NCBI GenBank assembly: GCA_913060975.1
Contig: CAJXVC010000010.1
Location: 62,001-126,000 of the forward strand
Direction of reading: 5' to 3'
Origin: an uncultured Gammaproteobacteria bacterium
GTDB lineage: Bacteria > Pseudomonadota > Gammaproteobacteria > Pseudomonadales > Pseudohongiellaceae
DNA length: 64,000 bases
The position numbers and the translations under genes were made by a program. Below are positions 36,378 through 45,902 of this stretch, one piece after another. A model generated the notes under the pieces. It worked only from the letters and a program-made list of their open reading frames with translations. It was not told the DNA's origin and made no database searches. How positions within the stretch are numbered: position 1 is the first letter of the stretch; every line of letters begins with the position of its first letter.

Positions 36378-37112
36378 CTATGTATTGGCAATCAGCTTGT
36401 CGAGAAACTCGGGCACGATTGCCGAGGCGGGGCCAACGACATGCTGATCGAATTCAGAATGGGTTTTCTCCAGATTTAATTCCACTGCATGAGCCTTGTG
36501 GATCTTGGCAGTCTGGTAGAAACCGGACGCCGGGTAGACATTGCCCGATGTGCCGATGGCAATAAACAGGTCGCACTGGGTCAGCGCTAAATTGATCTGT
36601 TGCATGTGTAGCGGCATTTCCCCAAACCAGACAATGTGTGGGCGCAGATTGCCAGGGGTGTTGCAGCAACGGCATTCAGTGTCGAGGCTGAGATCAGTGC
36701 GAATATCGAACACCATGCCGGATTCACTGCAGCGCATTTTCAGTAATTCGCCATGCATATGGAGAACCTGTTCACTGCCGGCTCTTTCATGCAGATTATC
36801 GACGTTTTGCGTGACTAACAGGAAATCGCCCGCGAATTGGTGCTCAAAGCGCGCCAGCGCCGAGTGTGCTGGATTAGGGCGTATTTCATCTGACAGCAGC
36901 TGCTGGCGGCGTTTATTGTAAAAATCATAGACCAGAGTGGGATTGCGCAAAAAGCCTTCAGGCGAGGCGACATCCTCTATACGGTGATTCTCCCAGAGCC
37001 CGTCAGAGGCGCGGAACGTGCGAATTCCGGATTCGGCTGAGATGCCGGCACCAGTCAGCACTACGATGGAGCGCGGCGGACGTGTCATGGGATGTGTCAT
37101 GGGTCGTGTCAT
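36378..37112 (-). CDS. cobB: NAD-dependent protein deacylase, CobB-type sirtuin
   Basis: About 240 residues, closely like E. coli CobB. NAD-binding [27 protein letters not shown], catalytic His in LHMHGEL, zinc cysteines in RCSESG and ECRCC, then [12 protein letters not shown] and [15 protein letters not shown]. Removes acetyl (in E. coli also succinyl and lipoyl) groups from lysines, including acetyl-CoA synthetase. Three in-frame ATGs (37112, 37100, 37088) lie in a threefold 12-bp repeat, giving [12 protein letters not shown]; none has a good ribosome site, so the start is uncertain. Confidence 0.93.
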   Translation of the reverse strand: MTRPMTHPMTRPPRSIVVLTGAGISAESGIRTFRASDGLWENHRIEDVASPEGFLRNPTLVYDFYNKRRQQLLSDEIRPNPAHSALARFEHQFAGDFLLVTQNVDNLHERAGSEQVLHMHGELLKMRCSESGMVFDIRTDLSLDTECRCCNTPGNLRPHIVWFGEMPLHMQQINLALTQCDLFIAIGTSGNVYPASGFYQTAKIHKAHAVELNLEKTHSEFDQHVVGPASAIVPEFLDKLIANT

Positions 37113-37153
37113 GACAGGGATGTTAGCATGAGGCCTTTTTCGCCCACAGCCGC

Positions 37154-37159
37154 TATAAT
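37154..37159 (+). promoter_or_regulatory. TATAAT -10 box upstream of bcp
   Basis: Perfect TATAAT 40 bp before the bcp ATG. The matching -35 region is GC-rich and weak. The bcp ribosome site GGAGGAAAC is strong. Confidence 0.45.
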
Positions 37160-37198
37160 GCGTCTCCCGCGCGAACGAGCAACCACCACGGAGGAAAC

Positions 37199-37669
37199 AT
37201 GGCTATCAAGATTGGCAATAAGGCACCCGCATTCACGCTGCAGGATCAGGACGGCAACAAAGTCAGTCTCAAGGATTTCAAAGGCGAGAAAAATGTTGTG
37301 CTCTATTTCTATCCCAAAGCGATGACTCCCGGCTGTACCGTGCAAGCTTGTGGGCTACGTGACACCAAGAAAGACCTGGCCAAACTGGATGCAGTTGCTC
37401 TTGGCATAAGCCCTGACCCTTTCGCACGCCTGAAGAAATTCGAAGACAAGCATGATCTGAATTTTACGCTGCTGTCCGATGAAGATCATGCCATCGCTGA
37501 CAAGTACGGCGTTTGGGATCTCAAGAAATTCATGGGCCGGGAATTCATGGGTATCGTGCGAACAACGTTTATTATTGATAAAGAAGGGCGCATTTCGCAC
37601 ATCATGGACAAGGTGAAAACCAAGTCCCATCATGATGACGTAATCGAACTTCTCAAGACATTGAAGTGA
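37199..37669 (+). CDS. bcp: thioredoxin-dependent peroxiredoxin (BCP/PrxQ)
   Basis: 156 residues. Reduces H2O2 and organic hydroperoxides in the cytosol. Peroxidatic Cys46 in TPGCTVQAC and resolving Cys51 five residues on are the PrxQ pattern. Length and N-terminal [19 protein letters not shown] fit the family. It leads a compact set with ybfF and pdxJ: the bcp stop is within 10 bp of the next start, and ybfF overlaps pdxJ. Confidence 0.95.
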   Translation: MAIKIGNKAPAFTLQDQDGNKVSLKDFKGEKNVVLYFYPKAMTPGCTVQACGLRDTKKDLAKLDAVALGISPDPFARLKKFEDKHDLNFTLLSDEDHAIADKYGVWDLKKFMGREFMGIVRTTFIIDKEGRISHIMDKVKTKSHHDDVIELLKTLK

Positions 37670-37677
37670 CTGAAATT

Positions 37678-38469
37678 ATGAAGCTGAATTACCGACGCTA
37701 TTCCGAGCAGGGCGAGCCAGTACTTATTATGCATGGCTTGTTCGGCAGTTTGTCTAACTGGGGATGGCACAGCAAACAACTCGCTGAACATTTTTCTGTT
37801 GTTGCGGTTGATCTGCGCAATCATGGCGAATCACCCCATGAAGATGCCATGAATTATCAGGACATGGCTGACGATGTTATACAGCTTCTTGATGATCTGG
37901 GTATTGAGAAATGCTCGCTCATTGGCCACTCAATGGGCGGCAAGACAGCCATGCAATTGGCGCTCAGCTATCCGGACCGGGTCAACAAACTGATTGTTGT
38001 GGATATTGCCCCTTCTGAATATACCGGCAGCGCAGAGGATCACATGCGCATTATTTCGGGTATGCGCAGTCTGGACATGACGACGGTAAGCAATCGCAAT
38101 GACGCTGACAAACACTTGCAAGACTATGTCGAAGACGAAGCGACGCGGCAATTTATTCTGACCAATCTGGCGCGCGCCGAAGATGGAACCTTTTCCTGGC
38201 GTCTCAATCTGGATGCGTTGGAAAAGCACTACGATCGCTTGCGCGAAAAACTGGTGTCCGAGGCACCTTTTACCGGGCCTACTTTGTTTGTGCGTGGCGA
38301 CCTGTCACCCTATGTGCGCAAGAAACACGAAGCAGAAATTCTCGAGTTGTTCCCTAATGCCAGCGTCAAGTCGGTAATGGAAACCGGCCATTGGGTGCAT
38401 GCTGAAAAACCACAGGTGTTCCAGACAATCGCGCTGGGCTTTTTGAATCAGGAGAGTGTGCCGGAATGA
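37678..38469 (+). CDS. ybfF: alpha/beta-hydrolase esterase, YbfF family
   Basis: About 263 residues. Oxyanion/N-terminal LIMHGLFGSLSNWGWH, VDLRNHGESPH, nucleophile Ser in GHSMGGKTAM and His in TGHWVHAEKP are all YbfF-like. E. coli YbfF hydrolyses short acyl esters, including acyl-CoA. ATG 37678 is used; GTG 37666 overlaps the bcp stop as GTGA and is possible. Its last bases overlap pdxJ by ATGA. Confidence 0.9.
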   Translation: MKLNYRRYSEQGEPVLIMHGLFGSLSNWGWHSKQLAEHFSVVAVDLRNHGESPHEDAMNYQDMADDVIQLLDDLGIEKCSLIGHSMGGKTAMQLALSYPDRVNKLIVVDIAPSEYTGSAEDHMRIISGMRSLDMTTVSNRNDADKHLQDYVEDEATRQFILTNLARAEDGTFSWRLNLDALEKHYDRLREKLVSEAPFTGPTLFVRGDLSPYVRKKHEAEILELFPNASVKSVMETGHWVHAEKPQVFQTIALGFLNQESVPE

Positions 38470-39194
38470 CACAGCTGAGTGTCAACGTGAACAAGATTGC
38501 CTTGCTACGTAATGCGCGCGGGCATGACGAACCGAACGTGATCGATTTTATCAGCGCGGCTATTCGCCGGGGTGCAGAAGGAATTACTGTGCATCCGCGG
38601 CCGGATGAACGGCACATCACGCGTACAGACGTTGCCAAGATCAGTGATTTCATTGCCTTACATCCCAAGGTGGAATTCAACATTGAGGGCAACCCGACGG
38701 CAGAGTTCATGGACCTGGTGCTAGCCGCCAAACCCGATCAATGCACTCTGGTGCCTGATGTGCCAGAACAACTGACGTCAGATCATGGTTGGGATGTGGC
38801 TGCCAATGAGGCGCTCCTCAAGGACGTCATCAAACAATTGAGCAAGGCCGGTATCCGCAGCAGTTTGTTTCTCGACCCCGAGCCGCAACACATACCGCTG
38901 GTCAAAAAGCTGGGTGCAGATCGCATTGAGTTATACACAGAATCTTATGCTGCCCATTTTGGTCTGGAATCAGAGGACACAATCTGGCAAACCTATGCCG
39001 ACACGGCGGCGGCAGCGCAAGCTGCCGGGCTCGGGGTCAATGCTGGCCATGATCTGAATTTGCAAAATCTGGGTCGGTTTCTTGAAATACCCGATATTCT
39101 GGAGGTGTCCATTGGCCATGCGCTGGTGGTGGAATGTCTCTATCAGGGTATGGATGCGGTGATATCCCGGTATTTGGCGATTACCGGCAATTAG
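38466..39194 (+). CDS. pdxJ: pyridoxine 5'-phosphate synthase
   Basis: 242 residues. Joins 1-deoxyxylulose-5-P and 3-amino-2-oxopropyl phosphate to form pyridoxine 5'-phosphate. Landmarks: SVNVNKIALLRNARG at the N-terminus, GAEGITVHPRPDERHI, FNIEGNPT, CTLVPD, SLFLDPEP and AGHDLNLQNL near the C-terminus. Starts in ATGA overlap with ybfF. The next enzyme, PdxH, is coded at 47.5 kb. Confidence 0.97.
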   Translation: MTQLSVNVNKIALLRNARGHDEPNVIDFISAAIRRGAEGITVHPRPDERHITRTDVAKISDFIALHPKVEFNIEGNPTAEFMDLVLAAKPDQCTLVPDVPEQLTSDHGWDVAANEALLKDVIKQLSKAGIRSSLFLDPEPQHIPLVKKLGADRIELYTESYAAHFGLESEDTIWQTYADTAAAAQAAGLGVNAGHDLNLQNLGRFLEIPDILEVSIGHALVVECLYQGMDAVISRYLAITGN

Positions 39195-39361
39195 ATCAAA
39201 ACCTTGCAAGTCTGCTGGTAACGCGCCGCTCTACCGCCAAAGCCCCGTTTTTTCCTGTGTTGGCGCCCATTCCCGCGATGTTTGTGGTGTGGCGTGGTGC
39301 TAGCTGCACTTGCTACCGAAATTTCTCAAAATTGCTAAACTGCAGTTAGAGGAAAAAGCTG

Positions 39362-40207
39362 ATGCGTCATCCCAAATTCAGGCTGCCGGGTTCTCTCGGA
39401 GGTTCTATCAAAGGTTCTCTCAAAGGTTCTATCAATGGTTCTCTCAATGGTTCTCTCAAGGGTTCTATCAAGGGTTCTCTCAAAGACTCTTTCAAGAGCG
39501 CTCTAAAAGAGTCTCAGAAATACCTTCGAACGAGGCCGTTGCTGGTTGCGCTGGTGTTCTTGCTGTTGCCACTGTCCGGGCAGGCATCCTATCCGGAAGT
39601 GTCGCGGCTCGCGACCCAACTGAGCCGCCTGAGCGAGCAAGTGTCAGTCGAGTTGCGTCATGCTGCCGGCTATAACAGCGTGCAATTTTCGGCGCTGCGT
39701 CTGAGCAGGGAAGCACAGCAGCTGGTCGAAGCGGTGGTGCGCGCTCGCCAGTATTCCTTTGTCAGCGCGCAATTTAATGAGCTCAGTCAACGCTTTCGGG
39801 ATCTGCAAAAAACCTTCTCTCGTGCTAATGGCGGCGAACACAGTCCGGCGCTAATTGGTCAAATACAGCAACTCACCGAATTGCATGATCAACTGCAAGT
39901 TCAGGTCGTGCAATCGGGTGAGCGCTATAGATCGTCGCGCGATTATGTGCCGCCAGTGATTGTCGTGCCGCAAGTGAACGTGCAGGGTGGACATGGACAG
40001 CATTGGCAAAATACTGACCCGCGTCACAATGGCCAAATTAGGCTGCTGCCGCGCGAGTCCGGGTACAGTCACCGCAGCGCCGTACTGGAGCGCCAGCAGC
40101 GCCAGGATCAGCAGCAGCGTTCTATTGATCGGCAAATGCAGCGCCGCCACGGCACAGCTGCCCCAGATGCGTCGCGACAACCACTGGGACTAACCAAGTC
40201 TCATTAA
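39362..40207 (+). CDS. exported protein with an N-terminal tetrapeptide repeat
   Basis: 281 residues, no family recognised. After a short start come eleven four-residue units of the GS(L/I)(K/N) type (residues about 10-53), then a hydrophobic signal-like segment LLVALVFLLLPLSGQAS. The mature part is helical and Gln/Arg-rich, with a possible coiled coil (about 80-180) and a C-terminal run rich in QRQQ. The ATG has AGAGGAAAA upstream. The repeat would be an unusually long basic n-region of the signal peptide. Confidence 0.65.
   Translation: MRHPKFRLPGSLGGSIKGSLKGSINGSLNGSLKGSIKGSLKDSFKSALKESQKYLRTRPLLVALVFLLLPLSGQASYPEVSRLATQLSRLSEQVSVELRHAAGYNSVQFSALRLSREAQQLVEAVVRARQYSFVSAQFNELSQRFRDLQKTFSRANGGEHSPALIGQIQQLTELHDQLQVQVVQSGERYRSSRDYVPPVIVVPQVNVQGGHGQHWQNTDPRHNGQIRLLPRESGYSHRSAVLERQQRQDQQQRSIDRQMQRRHGTAAPDASRQPLGLTKSH
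39389..39520 (+). repeat. eleven tandem 12-bp units (coding)
   Basis: The first eight units fit GGTTCT(C/A)TCAA(A/G/T), with a GGA end in the first; three degenerate units follow (starting GACTCT, AGCGCT, GAGTCT). Each codes for four residues, so unit gain or loss would keep the frame. Confidence 0.9.
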
Positions 40208-40281
40208 CCGGACTGCAGGGTGAGTAGTGGCGGCATTGCTGCCTCTGCAATAGTCGTGCAGTAACGACACATTGCACTTGC

Positions 40282-41628
40282 TTGCATTTTTCTCAATCAG
40301 GAACCCGCCAGCCCGGCCAATTCTCAGTGCTGAATCGATCTGCATCCCCTCTCAAACAACCCGCGTTCTACTATGGCTACTGGATAGTATTGGCTGGTTT
40401 TATTACCCAGTTCGTAGCCGTCGGTATGGCGAACTACGTCGTCGGCGCGTTCATGATTCCCATGACCGAAGAATTCGGCTGGACGCGAGCCGAATTCTCC
40501 GCCTCTCGTTCAGTCGGGCAGATGGTCATGGCAACCACAGGATTTTTAATAGGCTCGCATCTGGATAAAGTGGGTGGGCGCCCGTTTATTGTGCTGGGCA
40601 GCCTCGTGTTATCGGTGTCCTTGTACAGTCTCAGCGACATTCAAACTCTGGCTGAATGGTTGATCCTGAATGGATTAATGCTCACCGTGGGCGCTGCGAT
40701 GATCGGCAACCTTGTTATCAATGTCACCTTGAGCAAGTGGTTTGTCGAGCGAAGAGGCCGGGCCGTTGCCATCGCCGGCATGGGTATTTCGCTTGGCGGG
40801 ATACTCCTGCCGCCCATCGCTACGGCGCTCGTGGAATTATTCGGTTGGCGCACCTCTTGGCAACTGCTAGCGCTAGGTACTTTGCTATTGACCTTGCCCA
40901 TGGCGATCATCGTCCGGCGCAGCCCCGAAGACTATAACCTGCTGCCGGATGGCAAATTGAAAGACGCTATGTCACCCGGACAAAGCGCTGCGGCGCGGTT
41001 GGATTTCGAGCGCTCCATGACTCGTGCACAAGCCATGCGTAGCTCCAGTTTTTATTTTTTGGTGTTGGCGTTTGGTTTGTTTCAGATATCCATCACTGTG
41101 ATGTTGTTGCAAACCATTCCGCTGATGACAGATGCCGGTTATTCAAGCCTCATTGCTTCGATGATGATTTCACTGGCGTCAGTACCGGCGTTTTTGAGCA
41201 AACCGGTGTGGGGGTTAATGATTGATCGCTTCAATCCCAAAAAACTCGCCGCGCTTGGTGCTGCCGTAACCGGTTGTGCGGTGATTGTGATCGTGTTTGC
41301 CGTGTCCCGACAGTTGGATTTTCTGGTCTACGGCGGGTTCTTTCTCATGGGTTGTGGCTGGGGCGGGTTGATACCGCTTCAGGAAGTGATCTGGGCTTCT
41401 TTCTTCGGGCGCCGCTTTCTTGGTTCTGTGCGCTCGTCAGCCATGCCGTTTACATTTGGAATGTCGGCACTCGGCCCGGTTATCGTGGCCTGGTACTACG
41501 ACGTGGCGGGCAACTATGATTTGGCGTTATTGGCTATGGCTTGCTGCAATCTGGGGTCGGCGGTGATGTTATACCGCATGAAGCACAAACTGATTGTGCC
41601 GCGTTCGATCGATACGCCTGCCATATAA
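40282..41628 (+). CDS. major facilitator superfamily transporter (monocarboxylate/oxalate-formate type)
   Basis: About 448 residues with twelve hydrophobic helices. Early FYYGYWIVLAGFITQF and FGWTRAEFSASRSVGQ are typical of the OxlT/MCT-like branch; the loop GSHLDKVGGRPFIVLG matches the MFS motif. Start unsure: TTG 40282 gives the longest frame but lacks a ribosome site; GTG 40327 would start nearer the first helix. Substrate unknown. Confidence 0.85.
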   Translation: MHFSQSGTRQPGQFSVLNRSASPLKQPAFYYGYWIVLAGFITQFVAVGMANYVVGAFMIPMTEEFGWTRAEFSASRSVGQMVMATTGFLIGSHLDKVGGRPFIVLGSLVLSVSLYSLSDIQTLAEWLILNGLMLTVGAAMIGNLVINVTLSKWFVERRGRAVAIAGMGISLGGILLPPIATALVELFGWRTSWQLLALGTLLLTLPMAIIVRRSPEDYNLLPDGKLKDAMSPGQSAAARLDFERSMTRAQAMRSSSFYFLVLAFGLFQISITVMLLQTIPLMTDAGYSSLIASMMISLASVPAFLSKPVWGLMIDRFNPKKLAALGAAVTGCAVIVIVFAVSRQLDFLVYGGFFLMGCGWGGLIPLQEVIWASFFGRRFLGSVRSSAMPFTFGMSALGPVIVAWYYDVAGNYDLALLAMACCNLGSAVMLYRMKHKLIVPRSIDTPAI

Positions 41629-41708
41629 ATGCTTGGAATCTGGATCGGGTGTAGTTCGGAATTAGATCGGATGTAAGAACGCTAGATTCTAAATGATTGC
41701 AATCTAAC

Positions 41709-42356
41709 TCATTCAGGGGCTTGCAGCATCGGCTCCAGATACGGCCAGACATTGTCGACGATTATCGACTGTGCTTCGGCTACCGGGTGTATGCCATCGT
41801 CCTGCATTAACTCGGGTTGCTGGGGAATGCCGTCGATCAAAAACGGGACGAGTGGCACGTCTTTCTCTGCTGACAACTCACTGTACGTGGCAAAGAACGG
41901 TTCCGTGTAGCGCGGGCCATAATTGGGTGGGATCTGAATGCCGGCCAGCAAGACTTTGGCGCCGGCCAATTGAATGAGCTCGATCATCTCGCCCAGATTG
42001 TTTTTGAGAATGTTCACTGGTAAGCCGCGCAGGCCATCGTTGCCACCGAGTTCCAGGATCACCAGATCAGGCTCGCTTGCCTGCAATGAAGCGGGTAGTC
42101 GGGACAGTCCGCCAGTGGTTGTCTCGCCACTAACGCTGGCATTGACGACACGCCAGGCCAGGCCCTCATGCGTCAATTTGCTCGCCAGCAGATTCACCCA
42201 GCTTTTACTTTCATCGATGCCATAGCCTGCGCTCAGGCTGTCGCCGAAGACCAGCAAGGTGCGCTCGTCGCTGGCAACAGCATGCAGACTGATCGTCAGG
42301 CCGGTCAGGGCGACAACCAATAAACGAATAATCAGGGCTCTTGTCGTATTCAGCAT
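41709..42356 (-). CDS. tesA: SGNH esterase, TesA (acyl-CoA thioesterase I / lysophospholipase L1)
   Basis: 215 residues. Signal peptide to about HAVAS, then GDSLSAGYG (block I, Ser40), GGNDGLRG (block III, Asn), and DGIHP (block V, Asp/His). Broad-specificity periplasmic thioesterase, lysophospholipase and esterase. I use ATG 42356; a TTG at 42398 is also open. It is divergent from ybbA-ybbP, exactly as in E. coli, which supports the name. Confidence 0.94.
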   Translation of the reverse strand: MLNTTRALIIRLLVVALTGLTISLHAVASDERTLLVFGDSLSAGYGIDESKSWVNLLASKLTHEGLAWRVVNASVSGETTTGGLSRLPASLQASEPDLVILELGGNDGLRGLPVNILKNNLGEMIELIQLAGAKVLLAGIQIPPNYGPRYTEPFFATYSELSAEKDVPLVPFLIDGIPQQPELMQDDGIHPVAEAQSIIVDNVWPYLEPMLQAPE

Positions 42357-42503
42357 AAGGGTATCTGGAGAATGTGTTAAACCGGGTTGCAAATCCAAGC
42401 GTAGTGCATTGTTACTATTACGTGCAAGGCAGCCAGGCCGATGACCGCCCGGGTGAAAGAAATAGACTATAATGCTCCCGGTACCTAAACAGGCAGTAAT
42501 CAG

Positions 42504-43190
42504 ATGATAGAAGTTAAAGACCTCGTCAAGCGTGTCAATACCAGTGAAGGTGAACTCACCATTTTAAAAGGTATTAACCTCACTATTCAGGCTGGAGAGG
42601 TCGCGGCTATCGTCGGAGCCTCCGGATCAGGCAAATCAACCCTGCTGGGCCTAATGGCCGGGCTGGATGCTGCCACCTCTGGCGATGTCCTGCTCGATGG
42701 CAATTCCTTGGCCAGTCTGGACGAAGAACAGCGTGCCTTGTTGCGCGGCAGGTTGGTTGGGTTTGTCTTTCAATCGTTTCAACTGTTACCCAGTTTGACG
42801 GCACTGGAAAATGTCATGTTGCCGATCGAACTCAAGGGCGACCCTGATGCCAGCAACAAAGCCCGGCAATTGTTAGCCCGGGTCGGACTGGATGATCGTG
42901 GTCATCACTACCCCAACCAGTTGTCTGGCGGTGAGCAACAACGCGTGGCCATCGCCCGGGCCTTTGCCAGTGAAGCACCCATTTTGTTTGCTGATGAGCC
43001 GACGGGGAATCTCGATACAGCAACCGGCAAACGAGTGATCGACTTACTGTTTGATTTGAACAACGAATTTTCGACCACGCTGGTGCTGGTCACCCACGAT
43101 GAACGCCTTGCCAAGAAGTGCGACCGCGTAATCAAGTTGGTGGCTGGAGAGATTACCAGTGATGTCATTAATGAGGCGCTGCATGCCTGA
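42504..43190 (+). CDS. ybbA: ABC transporter ATP-binding protein YbbA
   Basis: 228 residues, MacB/LolD-type ATPase. Walker A GASGSGKST (38-46), signature LSGGEQQRVAIARA, Walker B ILFADEPTGNLD. TATAAT at 42468-42473 is a likely -10. The gene overlaps the permease gene by 8 bp. In E. coli YbbAP is an ABC complex of the mechanotransducing (MacB) type; extraction of lipophilic compounds from the membrane has been proposed. Confidence 0.95.
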   Translation: MIEVKDLVKRVNTSEGELTILKGINLTIQAGEVAAIVGASGSGKSTLLGLMAGLDAATSGDVLLDGNSLASLDEEQRALLRGRLVGFVFQSFQLLPSLTALENVMLPIELKGDPDASNKARQLLARVGLDDRGHHYPNQLSGGEQQRVAIARAFASEAPILFADEPTGNLDTATGKRVIDLLFDLNNEFSTTLVLVTHDERLAKKCDRVIKLVAGEITSDVINEALHA

Positions 43191-45843
43191 CGCAACGCCT
43201 TCTCGCGCTACCGGTAAACCCAGACTCTTTTCCCTGTCCATGCGCTTGCTGCGCCGTGACTGGGTAGGCGGTGAACTGCGATTATTATTTCTGGCGCTGG
43301 TGATGGCGGTCACGTCAGTTACTGGTATTGCGCTGTTTACTGATCGGCTCGAGAAAGCGCTGCTGCTGGAGTCGGCCAATATGTTGGCGGCCGATCGGGT
43401 GATGAGCAGTCGCAGTGAACCGCCGCGCTCCATTCTTGAAGAAGCCCGTAATCGCGGTTTACGCACGGCTGAAACTCTGTCTTTTACCTCGATGGCCTTT
43501 TCCGATACCGGCAACATGCTGGTGGCGGCCAAGGCAGTCAGTGACAACTATCCCCTGCGCGGTGAAGTGATTATTACCGAAGCGGCCTTTACGCGTGGTG
43601 AGCCAATAAGCAGTGGTCCGCCGCCCGGTGAAGTGTGGCTGGAATCCCGTGCCTTGCCTGCTTTGGGAATTGACGTTGGCGACAATGTGTATGTCGGCGA
43701 AGCAACCCTGCGCGTAGGCCGCATTATTATTACTGAGCCCGACAGACAACAGGGCGGCATGGTCGACAATGCCGGTCCCCGCTTGATGATGCATCTGAGT
43801 GATGTACCGGCTACCAACGTCGTGCAGATGGGCAGCCGAGTGCGCTATCGCTATTTGTTTGCCAGCGATGTGTCAGCAGACCTCGACGGATTTAGTGAAT
43901 GGTTCGATGGCGAATACGACAATGTCTATCGCCTGCGTGACGTGCGTGATGAAAGCGAAGAGGTGAGCGAAGCGCTCGACCGGGCCGAAAGCTTTTTGAT
44001 GCTTGGTTCTCTGTTCGCTGTGTTGTTATCCGGTCTGGCTATTGCGCTGACCGCCAAGCGCTACAGTGAGCGACATTTTGACTATGTCGCCATACTGAAA
44101 ACCCTGGGTTGTACCTCGCGCCAGATCACTTCGATTTATGTGCGCATGCAGCTCATACTGGCTTTTACTGCGGTCGTGCTTGGCTGCCTGCTCGGCTGGT
44201 TAATGCACCACGGTATTCTGGCGTTACTGGATTCGTTGCTGCAGGTGACCTTGCCGCCAGCGGGGTATCAGCCTTATGTCATTGGCGCCATGACGGCATT
44301 GATCTGTTTACTGGCGTTCGCTCTGCCACCGCTATTGGCTTTGCGTGAGACGCCACCTCTGCGCGTGCTGCGTAAAGATTTGAGTCAGCAATCCATTTCC
44401 GATCGCGTGCCTTATGTCTTTGGTCTGGCCGGCGCCATATTTCTGGTGCTCTGGTACAGTCAGGATCTGGTGTTGACGTCGGTGTTGGTCGTGTCGGTGG
44501 CGGCAATTGCAGTAGTACTTTCCGCGTTGTCCTGGTTGTTGTTGCATAGCAGTAGCACTATGGGTATGAAAGCCGGCAGTGCCTGGAAGTTGGCGATGAG
44601 CGCAACACGCCGTCGCCGCCGTCAGAATGTGCTGCAAGTGATGGTGTTTTCCGTAACCATCATGTCGCTATTAGTGTTGTCTCTGCTGCGTACCGATCTG
44701 ATCGATGACTGGCAGGCGCAACTGCCGGAAAATACCCCAAATCATTTCATGATGAATATCAGTCAGCCACAGATTGCGGGTATCGAACAGTTCTTCGCGG
44801 AAAATGATATACAGGGCAATGCCTTTTACCCGCTTATCAGTGCCCGGGTTACCACTATCAATGGCGAACTGCCCGATCCGGAGGATGGCGAGGACGATGA
44901 GCCAGAATCCGGAACGGTGACGGAGAATAGCCAGGAAGACCGCTACGACGAATTGCGCCAGTCCATCGATGCCAATAGTACTGGCGGGGAATCAGAGCAA
45001 GCAGCTGACGGAGTGGAGGCCGGGGAAGAAGAGCGTGGCCGCATCGGTCGCCGGCAAGTTACCTGGGCGGTCGATCTGCCTCCTGAAAATCGCGTAACCG
45101 CAGGCCAGTGGTGGGGCGAAGATGCACAGCCAGGCTACGTCTCTATTGAAGAAGACTATGCCAGTTGGCTTGATCTGGAGCTGGGCGACGTACTGGAATT
45201 CGAAATCAATGATCAGACAGTGACCGCCGAGGTCAGCAGTTTTCGCAGCGTGCGCTGGGACAATATGCAACCCAACTTCTTCATTATCTTCTCGCCGGGC
45301 ACGATCGATTACCTGGGCGGCACTTATCTGTCGACTGCATTGATGGAACAGGAACAGAAGATTTTGCTCAATGATTTGATTCGTCAGTTTCCGACGATGG
45401 TCGTGATTGAGATCGATGCGCTTATTGAGCAGATTCAGAATATTATTGCGCAGGTAACCTCAGCCATTGAGCTGATCTTCCTGCTGGTAGTGGTGTGTGG
45501 CGCGCTGGTCTTGCTGGCCTGTGTCAATGCCTCACTCGACGAGCGTTTCCACGAGAATGCCATTCTGCGCACTCTGGGTGCCGGGCGGCGTCTGATTCTG
45601 TCCAGTCTGGTGATCGAGTTTGCCTGTATTGGCTTGCTGGCCGGATTTATCGCCACCCTGGGCGCTGAGGCAAGTCTGTTCTATTTACAGGAGAACGTCT
45701 TTGAACAGGATTTCAATCTGCACTACTGGGTGTGGCTGGTTGGCCCGGTACTGGGCATGGTCCTGATTGCCGCGCTGGGCGTGCAGTCGACCCGGCAGGT
45801 GGTGAATACCAGCCCCTTGAATGTGCTGCGTCGGGTGGTGTGA
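43183..45843 (+). CDS. ybbP: ABC transporter permease YbbP (FtsX/MacB-type)
   Basis: 886 residues from ATG 43183, which has GAGGCG upstream and overlaps the ybbA stop. Ten expected membrane helices: one near residue 25-50, FtsX-like blocks at about 265-400, 430-520 and 755-880. Compared with about 804 residues in E. coli, there is an acidic insertion at about 564-620 (PEDGEDDEPESG through EAGEEERGRIGRR) in the second periplasmic domain. Partner of YbbA. Confidence 0.93.
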   Translation: MPDATPSRATGKPRLFSLSMRLLRRDWVGGELRLLFLALVMAVTSVTGIALFTDRLEKALLLESANMLAADRVMSSRSEPPRSILEEARNRGLRTAETLSFTSMAFSDTGNMLVAAKAVSDNYPLRGEVIITEAAFTRGEPISSGPPPGEVWLESRALPALGIDVGDNVYVGEATLRVGRIIITEPDRQQGGMVDNAGPRLMMHLSDVPATNVVQMGSRVRYRYLFASDVSADLDGFSEWFDGEYDNVYRLRDVRDESEEVSEALDRAESFLMLGSLFAVLLSGLAIALTAKRYSERHFDYVAILKTLGCTSRQITSIYVRMQLILAFTAVVLGCLLGWLMHHGILALLDSLLQVTLPPAGYQPYVIGAMTALICLLAFALPPLLALRETPPLRVLRKDLSQQSISDRVPYVFGLAGAIFLVLWYSQDLVLTSVLVVSVAAIAVVLSALSWLLLHSSSTMGMKAGSAWKLAMSATRRRRRQNVLQVMVFSVTIMSLLVLSLLRTDLIDDWQAQLPENTPNHFMMNISQPQIAGIEQFFAENDIQGNAFYPLISARVTTINGELPDPEDGEDDEPESGTVTENSQEDRYDELRQSIDANSTGGESEQAADGVEAGEEERGRIGRRQVTWAVDLPPENRVTAGQWWGEDAQPGYVSIEEDYASWLDLELGDVLEFEINDQTVTAEVSSFRSVRWDNMQPNFFIIFSPGTIDYLGGTYLSTALMEQEQKILLNDLIRQFPTMVVIEIDALIEQIQNIIAQVTSAIELIFLLVVVCGALVLLACVNASLDERFHENAILRTLGAGRRLILSSLVIEFACIGLLAGFIATLGAEASLFYLQENVFEQDFNLHYWVWLVGPVLGMVLIAALGVQSTRQVVNTSPLNVLRRVV

Positions 45844-45902
45844 CGGCCAAACAATTCTGTTTTCAGCCCAGTCTGTATTTTCTTATCTTTATGCTCCCCG
45901 CT

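Noticed and set aside
39389..39520. CRISPR-like array
   Set aside because: Units are 12 bp with no spacers and no cas genes nearby.
39310..39675. Open frame in another reading frame over the 12-bp repeat
   Set aside because: It exists because a 12-bp repeat keeps any frame open; the frame at 39362 has the ribosome site and signal peptide.
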